Below are positions 25,001-37,000 of a DNA stretch of 64,000 nt, in pieces. The stretch covers positions 21,372 to 85,371 of the forward strand of contig VZTG01000029.1 of NCBI GenBank assembly GCA_013397845.1. Reading direction: 5' to 3'. This stretch comes from Melanocharis versteri. Lineage: Eukaryota; Chordata; Aves; Passeriformes; Melanocharitidae. The notes below the pieces were generated by a model. That model did not search any database, was not told the origin of the DNA, and saw only the letters and a list, made by a program, of their open reading frames with translations. The number at the start of each line of letters is the position of its first letter. Position 1 is the stretch's first letter. Position numbers and translations under genes: made by a program.

Positions 25001-28000
25001 GCAAATAGGGTTGAAGGTGGAAGGGGGAGAGAGGATTGATTATCCTGAGGCAATAAATATCACTGATACAACCCAGCTGCACTATTAAGTGGTATGGAAG
25101 GACAGGAAAATAATTTCAAAGGAACTAAAGCTCTATAAACATTTCTCTCAGCCTGGCAAGACAACAAATGAGTGGTGCACCTCTCAGCAGGCATGTTTAT
25201 ATGGTACATCAGCTCAGATTTTATAGGTATTCATAAATGAAGTTCAATATGCTTCTTGATCAGTGTCACTGTCTATAATAGTCCAGTATCACTAATATAC
25301 ATGATGGATTTTTTTAAGGGCTGAGGGCTGCTTTGCACATATAAACCAGGGCATTATGTCTCGATTTTGGTGCTTGCATGATTCCTCTGCAGTCCTTCAA
25401 ACACACAGCGCTCTAGTTTCTAATACAGCAGCTTCACACATGAGGAACAGTGTTTGGGAAGCAGGACGCCTTCCAAGGTGGAAGCTGGATTTAAAAACAG
25501 CTCTATAATACGAAGTTTCCAAAAGCCCTCTCAGTGATTCTAACAACAACTCATGCATGCAAAATCCCACCCCAGAGAGCCAAAGACCGTGTTGTCTGCA
25601 GAACAGGAGGACACAGCACTGCTGAAGAGGATGAGAACCTTTCAGATTTATGTGCTCTGTTAATGCCACCTTTACACTGCTCACTCTGAGCCCGTGAAAC
25701 TCAAGGTGCAGGAAGGAGCACTCACCCGTTTGGTGTAGTCCATGGCCTTCAGGATGGAGAGGTTCAGCATCTCCAGGGAGGCCAAAACATCTTCATAGTC
25801 TCCCATATGGTCAGCAAAATATTCTGGGAAAACCAAGAGAAATATAGTGGGAACATGTTGATGTAACTTGAGGCTGCTTGGCACAGCAAGATCTATTATT
25901 GGTGGTAACATAAACCTGAGAAGATGGTTCCAGGTATATTTTTATACTCTATGTCCTCAGTCAAAGTCACAATTTGTCCTGCAGGGATAGGAAGGGGTGT
26001 GATTCCCATGAAGTTTGGGACCATTGCAAAAAGGAGATGTAAGACCCATAGCTCCCATTGAAAAGAACTCATCAGGTTCTTTATTTCCATGCCTACTTCT
26101 GCATTTGACTGTGTATGGTCTCTCTCCCTCCTACTGCTGGCATGGAGGAAGAGGTCTCAAAAGAAATCCCCTTTCCATTCCCTTGACATTCTTTGTCACT
26201 CGGAGCATCCAAATACCTCCCAATTCACCCCAGTTTATATGAGCTGAGACTGGCCTTACATCTTTCCCTACATTCCTATCACATTTGCACCTCAGCCCAC
26301 AATCACAGGTTGAACAAGACTTTTACTTTTGAGAGTAAAATATGCCTTGAAAGGAAGAGAACAGAGCTGCAAGCTGGGCCCAAAATCACGTGTTCTCTGC
26401 AGAGAGGGAGCCACTCTTTCTCTGTGCCATCCTTATCCTTTCCCTGTTCCTGGTGATTGATACAGAGTACAGCAAAAAGCTGTTCCTTAAAAGCCACCGG
26501 CGCCGTGCCTCAGCACCAGGACACGGAGTTTCACACTGAGGTGACATCTCTGTGGAGCGCATCAAGACATAAACTTCAGGAAACAACCCCACTAATTAGG
26601 TTTTCTTGCCTTAATTAGAAGTGCCTATAGCTATTTACAGTCTGAGAACATACCCAAAGGGAAGAAGATTTTGGCAGAAACCGGAATGTCACAGCATGAC
26701 TGACAGCAGCTGTTCCACCATAAGTAAACAGCTTATTTTCATTACAGTGTGTTTGTTTGTGTTTTCCTGCCTACTTGGGAAAGAAAAATTGAGCAGATCT
26801 GTAAGGTAAAGACTTTTTCTAAGTCCTGAAATAAAAAGCTGGATCCATCCATTTCAGGAGAAATGAGCTGCTGTGGGCACAGCACAGCCTTGAGACTGAC
26901 CAAGGAGCACATGGGAGGAGAACAGAGTTGACTTTAACAAAGCATTCAGCTCTGCTGCTTTAGCATTATTTATTCATGTGAAGCTGCAGGGCTCAAGAAA
27001 TACCTTTTAAGATGCTTGCAACATCTTATAACACACAACCCATTTCAAGAGAGACACCCCAGCTCCCGTTTAGACAAACTGAGGGTTTATGTTTAAGACT
27101 TAGAAGAGAGGCAAGCAAATAAATTACAGGCGAGGGCAGGTATTCAGCAGATAACAGATCTAGGCAGGAACTTGTGCTGATCAATCCTTTCTCTGGCTTC
27201 CCCTAGCTTTCCACAGGAGGTGATGGGTTTATCTCCCTTCTCTCCTGGCAGCTTCACCCCTGGGAGAGGCAGCGAGATGGGATCACGCTGGGTGACAGCC
27301 ATGTAATTTTCTGATTTTATCAGAGCGATGGAGAAAGCCGTGTGGGGTCAAGCAGTGCCATAGCTACCCCTGGATTTCCTAGCAGAGTTGATGGTACAAG
27401 CTGTGGGGGTTTGATTTCTTGGGTCAGCTGGCAAGGAGACCTAATGCAGTAAGAATGGAGCGATGGGAACAAGCCCATCATATCATCAGCAGACCAAAAG
27501 GATTTTATGGAAGCCTTTGTTTCTGGCATACCAAAGCAAGGACAGGCAGGAATAGCCAGTGGAATGGGGAAATGTTGCTGCTTTTGCTACCAGCTTGGAC
27601 GCTCAAAATGGTGTGGGCAGGGGTTGAGTACACCAGGAGGAGAGAAACCCTGGGCAATGTCCTGGTGCAGGCACACTCATGGACAGAGAGGCCTTTAAAG
27701 TGTAAGGAATAAGGAGTTACTGCCTGGTGCTGGCACAGGCACCCAGTAACCCCATCTCTGACTGCACAACCCACTCCCAGCCCAACTTCCAAAGGCTGTA
27801 ATTAGTGACAAAGTGATGAAGGTAAATGGTGAAGACCTGCTGAGGTGGCTTCATATGTTCTTCTGCATCCTGGCACAGGAGGGGAGGAGAAGAGATGGAT
27901 GAGCTCTCTGCAAGGCCACACACCTCTCTTTCCATCTCCTCCCAAAAAGCTGGGGGGCTGGAAACATTGCCCAATATCAAGCATCCATAGAAAAATACAC

Positions 28001-31000
28001 CTGAATGAGCAGCTTGAGTCACCTCCTATTGAGGCAAAACCCTTCTGAAACCCCAGCAGGAAATATTCCCTTTCTGGTCAAGGTGTGGGACAAAATAATA
28101 TCACAGATTTTCTGTTCAGCCTTTAATTTTGGCAAGCTGTGGGAGGTAGAGCAGAGGTAGTGTACCCCTCAGGCAGCCTGCTAGGAAACACCAAGGCTGG
28201 CCTAGGGAGAAACATGTTCCAGGTACTGCAGAGGGATGCGGGTTTATCGAACTTCAGAGCGAAGCTGGAGGCCACGACACCTCCAGAAATTAAACCCCAG
28301 CTTGTTATTGAATGGGTTCCATGTGCTTCGCTTAGCTCTGACCCCATTTGTGCTGCAAGAAAATGAAAAAAGTTTTGCCAATTTTCCTGTGGAATAAGGG
28401 GCAGAGCAGCAGCAGGGGTGAGATCCCCCAGCTGCTCAATCTCCACAGCCCTGCAAGCTCTGTACTGGGTTTCATGCATCCTTCGAAGGCCCTCATGCAC
28501 ACAAGGATTGCTTTTGCCCAAAAAGAGGGACTGCACTCACCACACAGCTCCTTGGTGTCCACATTGCTGGAAGAGGGGGAGAAGGAGGCAGAGGAGGAAG
28601 CAGGAAAAAAGAAAAAGAAAAAAAGACAATGTTAATGAAAAGGACAGATGAAGGCTGCAGTTAGAATTTCCACAAGCTTAACTCCAGATGCCCTCCTGCA
28701 ACATCATCGTCACCCTCAGCATCCCCCAGCCACCAGTGGGGACAGCCTGTGGAGAAGAGAAGGCTTGGTGCTACTCAGGGCAACTTCAGCATTTGTGCAG
28801 CTGGAACAGGTTCACAAGTTATTTTGGATATTCCCTGAGAGGGAAATGGGTACCTGTACATCCCCCCTGAGGGGGGACCTGTGCCCAAGGGGGACCCAGC
28901 ACACCTGGCACATCATCTCCTCTGGCTTCCTTACCAACATCCAGCCAGGCAACACCCTGGTGAGGCACTCAATATGGAACAGGAATGTGTTTGTTCCCAT
29001 TACTCAGAATAAAAATTTGCAAAATGTACTTTTCTCAGTGGGCCGATTCTCCTAATCCTGCCCTTATGAAGCAGCTCTTGCCCGGGACTCCCTCCAGAAA
29101 AAATCGCACAATTACTTCTTAACACATGGACATTTAGTTTATGTAACAACATCTCAACAGAAAATCTGCTTGGGAAATAAAGATTGCTGCTAATCTCTTT
29201 GTGCCTCCTATTCCCACACAATTGTTAGTGCCATTCAAGGACTGGAACGATCTCTTAATAGAATTATATTTTATCAATCCATTTATATCCTGGAAAGTTA
29301 TTTCTTTAACTAGACTCATCCCTGCTCTGCCTAACCTGCCAGCATAAGTGGATTAGTGCTTTCACTGACAGCATCCTCCTGCAGCCCTGCCTTGATGCCC
29401 AAATCGAGGCAAACACAAACCCCTGGAGCTCGTGAGGTGCTGCTTGACAGAAGCGTGCCACCTGCCCTGTCTCCTGCTGAAAAAGCACGTGGTGCTGAAT
29501 CACACCCCCTTTTGGGTAAGTGATGCCTGTCATGGTGTGAAGAAGCCACCTCTTGTCTGGAGACCCCCGTGGTGCAGGACACACCTGCAGGGGTGGCTGC
29601 TGTGGCAGCCAGCAGGGCGGGCAGCGCACGCCTCTCTGCGAAATGAGCTTTTGCTCTACTTTATCTTCATTCTCTTCGAGACTTACCATCCTCCTCAAAC
29701 CCTGGAATTACTTCCCTGAATCCTACAAACCCCCCTGGGGATGCTGTGGGCTCAGCTTCCCTGACTAGATGTTCTCAGGGCCAAATCCAGTGAACACACA
29801 GATACGTAGCACTGTGCAGCAGAGCCGCTCCTGATCCCGGGAGCTCTGGCAGCGCGCAGCACTTGGGCAGCAAGTGATTGCCAACACGGAGCTTCAGCAA
29901 TGCAGCAGCAGAGGAATTCGGGTGAGACCCCCAGCAGATGCATTTCCAACACTGGCACAGCCCATGCCAGCCCCAGGACCATGGCTGGTTGTTCAGCAAA
30001 GCTCTCTTCAGCACGCAGCCTGGGAAGTCAAATGCTGCTTTCAGGCACATGCATAAGAGCAGTTTTGACATCAGCATCACCCACGAAGTGTTTCAATAAT
30101 ATTTTTCAGAAGACAGTTATTGTTTATAAACACCTCCTGGTGTGGTTATGGGTTTGCAGCTAGGGCATGTTACTGAGAAAAAAAAAATCTATTATTGTGT
30201 TCCATGCGATTCTGCATTGTAATAATTGATCTGCTGCTGCCAAAATTGGTCTTTTATTTCCTCACATCTTGCCATTGTATGATTTAACTTAATTGTACTT
30301 GAATGCTAACTCGGCTGAGAAGTTGCTTTTAATTTTAAGCCATCTTGCCTTTAGAATAAGCCTAATGAAAAAAATTACTGAAGTCACAAGCTGACTTAAT
30401 AAAACAATATGATAATGTTTAGATGAAAAACTGTAAGGAGAAATCAGTGGGTACTTGAGCAGGCTGCTTCCATCCCCCAGGAGTTTGCCTGCTGGGAACA
30501 TCGCTGACACAGAGCCACGTCCCCACCACTGTTACAGGGGGGGTTCTGGCCCAGCCTGGGAGCTGCACAGCACAAGCCATGTGCAAAACCCAGCTACAAC
30601 ACAATTTACAAGCTGATCTGGTGGTTTAATACTCTAGTAATTAACCCCCTCCATGGGTTATGCCAGTAGGGATTTCTATTACGCAAGTATTCAGGATCTG
30701 GGGTTGGTTCAGGCCTCGTGAAATGGGAAGTGGCAGCTCCTGATGAGCTCCCTTGTCATCCCTGACCCTTCATCCCAGAGCTTCCCTTCAGAGGATATTT
30801 TTGGAGCCATCACGTATCACAAAACCCTTCAGCAGAAAAACATTTAGGTGAGCATTAGTTACCAATTTTTTTTCAGATGCCAAACATTTAACACTCCTGT
30901 ACACAATAATAAGTTAAAAAGAAAAATCACAATAAGTTGTTCTCATGTTTTCAGGAAAAAGATAAAGAAGTCTTTCAAGTACCAGAACACTTGGCTGTGA

Positions 31001-34000
31001 ATTAGCTTTCAATTTTTATTACATTAATAATATGACTAATTCAAGAGCTTATTGAAGCCATAACACAACTAACTAAGCAGAATATAATGAAGTTTAAGTA
31101 GAAATGAAAGAATAATTAAAGATTTCCGTGTCATACAATTTTTTCTGCATAGTAAAGACCACATCTATCTGATCTCGTTCCAACACAAAAGTTTTTCTTT
31201 CAAAGGAGGAAAAAAATCAAGAAGAATCCAGGTCTTTTAGAAACTCAAGGCCTTTTCTCTGTTTTCCAACCAATGAGGCTGCAGCATGGAGCAGCACAAC
31301 CCTGCATCCCCAGTCTTGCTGAGGATGTGCACCCTTTGAGGTTACTTTCCAAGGCAAATATACACTTTGGAGATCCTCCATTTGCCATTTGGGACCTAAT
31401 TGCCCCAACAAAAGTAGGAGGCCAACACAAGAGCTCAGATTTCAACCTAGATCACCTTCTGAAAAGGCAGAGCCCAAGCCATGAACGACTTTGGCCACAA
31501 GGAAGGATTGTTTATTGCTCACCACTCTCCCTCATTTAGACACTGGGATCGTTTGACCAGATAAAAATATTGGCAATGGAGAAATAGTTTTCTCTCCTGG
31601 TTCACATCCAACTATTTCAAAGAAAAAGAAAAGACCTCTAAGCCTGATACTCCTCCTGCGTATGTGGGAGTTTAAAGAGCAATGACCATGCTGTGAGAGC
31701 ATCCCCTCAGTGGGCTTAATTAAGTGAACTTGCCCAGAGAGTAATTACTGATGCATGACTCGTAGGAGCAAGAGGCTGCCCAGTGTAATGGCTGTGCCTC
31801 CTGCACACTCCAGAAAGAAATACATTTCTCCCTACAAAGCCCCACCCAGTGTTAAATTGTGTTTTGATGAGCACCTGAGCAAAGCAGGATCCCTGGGAAG
31901 TCACATCTTTCTCTTGCTGTGTCCCTGATTGCAGATTGTCCATGGTCAGGCTTTCATCAGAGCTGTCCTGCACTGACTCTGCTGCTTTTCCATCACTTTA
32001 TAAGCTTTCTTTGTTTCTGTACCTGCCTTTCTTGAAACACGATGCCATCTTTGAGACTTTATCCCGGGAAGAAGGCACCTTCAGACAGAGGACCTGTGTC
32101 CCACAGGTGTCCATCAGCCCAGGGGTTATGGCCTCAAGCTGAGCACCCCAGCAGCCAGACCTCTGGGTGGGGGATGGCACCATGCAACCTCCAGGTCTTG
32201 GGTCAGAACCTCCAGCTCGTTGATCCAGAGCAGCCTAACACTTTGTTAAAGCAAATCAGTGCTTTCCACCTGGAAAAAAAAATTCCCCACGATGATTATT
32301 TGCATTAGCTCTTAACAAGCAAGCCCAGTGGAGCACAGCACAGGACGGGGGCACCCAGAGAACATCCCAGGAGGTCTCAGCATGGCAAAGTCAGGCATGT
32401 CCTGGTCCAGTGCTGCTGCTGGCCTGCAGAGGTTCCTTCCAACAAACACAGCCAGGAGCCTGCAATCCAGCCTCTCTCCCTCTCTTTTCCAGCATCTCCC
32501 TATTTCCTGCTTTCCTAAGGCTGATGGTCTCTGGCTTGCTGTCATTAACATATTTTTCCAGACTTCAGCTAAAGAGAGGAGAGGAAAACTTATCTCAGAA
32601 TGAAAAAGATAGTGTGGGGAAGTGGAGCATGAAATTCCCTTCCTGGGTCTCAGCTCAGCCAAAGGAAAGGTGTCCCAGGCATTCCCAATGGGCAGTACAA
32701 CCAAAAACATAATGGCAACTCAGAAGTTGCAAATACATCAAAGTCTCATCTTCACGTTTCTCATGCAAATATCTGCCTGGATGTGCTGCTCAAATGCTGC
32801 TCAGAGCCCGATCAGCTTCAGCTGAAGATAATAACCCTTTTCCTTGGGCAGATGAAAGGTTTGCATCAGCAGCCACACGGCTTAGTCACTTCACCAGCAC
32901 AGAAAATGGAGGGTTTTTTCCCTGAAATCACGTTCTACTTTTATTTCCATCTTTTATTCACAGCTTTGGGTTTGCTGCAAGGCTTCAAACGAGCACGGAA
33001 ACAAATTATCCTCTAGCATTAGCCACCTGCAGAACTCATTTTCATTTAGGAAAGACTAAAAAACAACAAGTGCAGCTGGAAAGGATTATTATATCTGATG
33101 ATAAGGCTTCTAGTCCCATCATCAGCAGCGCTGTGTTATCTCAACACCTCAGAAGTGGCAAATATGCATCCAGATGCCTACTAAGGGGTCACAGATGGTC
33201 ACTTCTGATCATTAGTTTCTGAACTCATTGAAACATTTTTTAAACAAGGCCCAGAGAGAGAGAAATTATTCCAGGCAGAGCAAGAGAAATACCAAATATT
33301 GGACGTCAGCCAGGAGCTGAATAATTCGAAAGAATTAAACAACTTTCCAAGCCCATCATTGTGTCTTCTGGTGAATCCTGGTAAATCCTTCCCAAGACCT
33401 ATCCAAGTACCTCCCCTTTACCCACCTGCTTGCTTAAAAAAAACCCCCAAAACCATTCTTAAGGTATGACTTAAAAAAGGACTTCCAAAATCTGGTGTGC
33501 CGCATGCAGAGAAACAGCAGGAGCCATATGCCAAGGCTGTCCACCACCACAGGGGCATCCAGCCACCTGCAGCTTCCAATGACACAGGCAGAGAAGGATT
33601 CAGAACATCTATCAGTTTTGGCTTTAATTTCTTCATCTGTGGCAAGCTGGCAGTTAGGGCTCTGGTGTCCACCTGGCTTTACTTTAAGGGATGGTCTTTA
33701 TCTGCTGCCAAATGTCCCTGTTTCTTGCAAGACATAAATTTGAGGTGTGCTTCAGCAGGAATAATTCTAAGGTGCACATTCTGGTGCAGGCACAATGGCC
33801 TTGCTCCCTGCTCGGTCCAACAATAAACAGAGTGAGCAGTGAGCCTGAAATAAGCCAGCAGGTATTTGCTTTTTCCAGCGGGGCAGGAAGTACCGTGTAT
33901 TTGAACTCTCAGAGTGGATGGAGGAGAGGCACGAGGCACGAGCTGACACAGGGCTCATCATTCACTCCAGACAGAGGTTTCTCCTAAAATACATGTTACA

Positions 34001-37000
34001 TGAAAGAGGAAAAGTTTTGCAGAGTGCATATGGATCACCACCTAACTGGGACACGTCCAGCACTGAAGCACAATGATTTAGATTAAAACACCTGTGGAGA
34101 ACAGCTCCCATGGGGGCTCCCGAAGGGGAGAAAAATGCTGCCTTCTCCAGAGCAAAATGAATAACTTTTTTCTTCCTTGGTATGTGCTCCATCACTGAGC
34201 ACCTGGTGAGCACAGTAAGGGCCTCTGAAAGCCCAGCAACAAAACATGTTCTTCTCCAAAGCCCTGGTAACACAGAGTGAAAAAAAAAAAAAAAGAAAAA
34301 TAGGGACAAAGAATTACCCAGAAACAGAGAGAAGCAAAAGGAGGATTTTGTGTGAAGTTTTCACACATAAATTTTGTATTACAGTCTCATCACCTGACCT
34401 GTGGTGCAGGATTGGGGTTTATAACACATTCTTTGAACTTTGAGAGATGGTCTCTTTGCTCCTACTTACCCTTGCTATCAGCAGGATTTCCACTCACCAG
34501 TTTTAAGGCTGCAGTCTAGTGTCCCCCAAGGCTGTTCTGCTCACCTAAACTTCGGGTTTGGCTCCTTCCTGCTCCTTGCACATCTTTCCTTGGGATTTGG
34601 GCAGATGATGACCAAGACAGGGACAGCTTTGCTCCCTTCCACCGTGTGACAAGTGTGGCTCTCTGCTCAGCAGGATGGAAGGTGAGCAGCACTGGGGCTG
34701 CACAGCACGCCTGCATTCAGGCCCACTGTGGAGTAATGTTTCAGTATTTAATATACTTTAATAGTAATCTTTTCATATGGTTTTCTCTGCAGCTCCTTGC
34801 CTTTATAAGCCATCTGAGTTCTCATTAACTCAGATTCTGCCTAGATCCAGTTTCCAAACCACATGCCCACATTCACTGGAAATGCTGGTGCCCAAAGCTG
34901 TGAGCTCTGCACCACGTGCTTTCCTCTGGAGCAGCAGGGCAGCAGAGTCCTCATTAAAAGCCAGTAATCTGGAAAACACTGATTTTTCAAGGTAAACTGA
35001 ACTGACCTTCTATACAAACAAGCACAGTAAATCTGGTAGGCTCAGGATAAAACACACTCCTTTATTCACCCTGCTTCAAGGCTGTTCCCTCCCTACACAA
35101 CAGGACCCCGTGAAGCTGCTGCAGTCACACAGGGAGTCCACAGTGGACTTGCTCTGCCTACAGAAGCACAGAGAGAAACCAGCAGGTCTCAGTTCCCTGC
35201 AGAGCGCAGACAGGCTGGGCTCCCCCTGCCCAAGCCAGACAAAAAGCACCTCAGATATCCACATCTGTGGTTTCAGCATCACCAAAGATGCTCTCTCAGG
35301 TGACCTTTTGTTATGATGGGGAAGATCAGCAGAAGACCTTTACTACCTTCTCCTCCTCCTCGATGTGGGAGCCCCACGGCAGATCCCTGAGTGTGTCTGG
35401 TGGCTCTCCTGGGGACAGTCACAGCCTCAGCAAAGAGCCTCAGCACCCTACAGCCACTGCCCAGCCCAGTAAAACCTGTGGGGTTTACAGGCAGACCTGC
35501 CCCCTGGCATCCTCCCACCGTGCTGGAGCCTGAGTTTAGCTCAGAACAGCTTTCACACACCCACAGTAAGGTGCCTGTGCTGCAAATCCTATTCCAGATC
35601 TGATTGCAAAAGAAAAGGAGACAGGGAAAAAATGGGTGGTTAGCACTGAACACTGACTCCTAATTGATACATCATGAGGCTGAACTCCCCAGATGGGTGG
35701 CACACTGAGGAGCAGCAGATCCAAAAATGCCTGGACTTGCTCCAAAAAGCTTGTGATCCTGGAGTGCAGATGCCCTGCAGAAAGGCAGTTGCCATAGCAC
35801 TCCACATGAGCAGTAATTAGGGATGTGATGGGAAGATGTCTCTTCTCCAGCCAGTGACCTGCAATACAGTTGCATTCATCTTGTAGCAGTAATAAACATT
35901 ATAAAAATGACATGAGGAGGTTGTTGAACTTGCTAAATACAATCCCTGAAGTCCCAAACCATCCAAGTACAGGTATGGGTGCAGCAGCTGAAGGGCCCTC
36001 TGCCCACTGTGGTCTCGTTAGCTCAGCTCGTCAGGGCATGGTGCTGATGACACCAAGCTTGTGAGTTTGGTCTCTGTAGGGACCATTCACCTAGGAGTTG
36101 GACTTGATAATCCTTGTGGATCCCTTCCAACGCAGAATATCCTATGAAATCTCAGGTGCTGGTCTTCTTTTGGACTCATTCCCACCTCTCCTGGCAGATC
36201 CCCTTACCTCCACCACAGTTTTACACTCGTCTCAGTCTTCAAGGAAAGGGTTTTGGTGTGGGTTTTCCTGTCTCTGAAAAATGGGGAAACTCTTCTGCAG
36301 TGACAGCTGGTGCTCTCTGAGAGGCTGCCAGGAGTGGCCCTGCTGGCCCCCAAGGAACAGGGAGCGTGTCCCTGCTCCCCTCCCCGTGGGGAGGGCGAGG
36401 GCTGCGTGGGGCGTGAGGAGCACCGAGCACAGGGTCCATGCACAGCTGGGCTTGGTGTGCCCGTGCTGTGCTAACAGGAACACTCCTGCTGACACAACCA
36501 GCACGGGCACTTCGTCAGGGGGAGGGGGGAGGATTAAACCCTGCTTTTTGCAGCACAACTCTAGTTTCCATTTCCTCTCAGGGACTCAATATTTACCATA
36601 AAGATGAAGACCATCACAACACAACACATTATTTGCTAGTTTCTCATTTTCAAAGACTGCTGCTGTATTTCAAGGCTGCTTCAGCTCCTCGCTCCCTTGG
36701 CATACTGATGCATTCTGCAGCCACGGACACTTACGAAACACTGGTCATAGCTAAGCCAAGCCTCCATGTAACCCAGTTTCCTCTGTACAGCCACAGGTAG
36801 GTGTCAGAAATAGCACAGTGAAGACCCCACTTGCCTCTCCACCATCCTCAGAAAGTCCCAAGCTTGAAACCATCCCCAACACAGACCAGATGCTTTCTTT
36901 CATCAGTAGTTTCAAGACAACCAAAACAACATTTCCTATGTGGTGAAGTGTTTGACAGAACAAAACACCCAGCTCTAATTACCAAGGGCAGCAGGAAAAG

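Larger units (their letters stand above)
14832..25725 (-). other. NECAB2: NECAB2 intron (10.9 kb)
   Basis: Non-coding. It holds one CR1 fragment near 23.5 kb and AT-rich, repeat-free stretches around 17.7, 19.0-19.4 and 22.8-23.0 kb. No nested gene was recognised on either strand. Confidence 0.7.

Noticed and set aside
32335..32470. Old CR1 fragment, suggested by GGTTCCTTCCAAC
   Set aside because: Only a short match is present, without the ordered CR1 3' motifs seen in the other three fragments.
34279..34301. Poly-A tail of a processed retrocopy
   Set aside because: No gene-like sequence precedes the run on either strand and no flanking duplicate is evident.
36011..36085. Functional tRNA-Ile gene
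   Set aside because: Stems are mismatched, the B box is degraded, and a CR1-like tail follows, so it is a SINE head.
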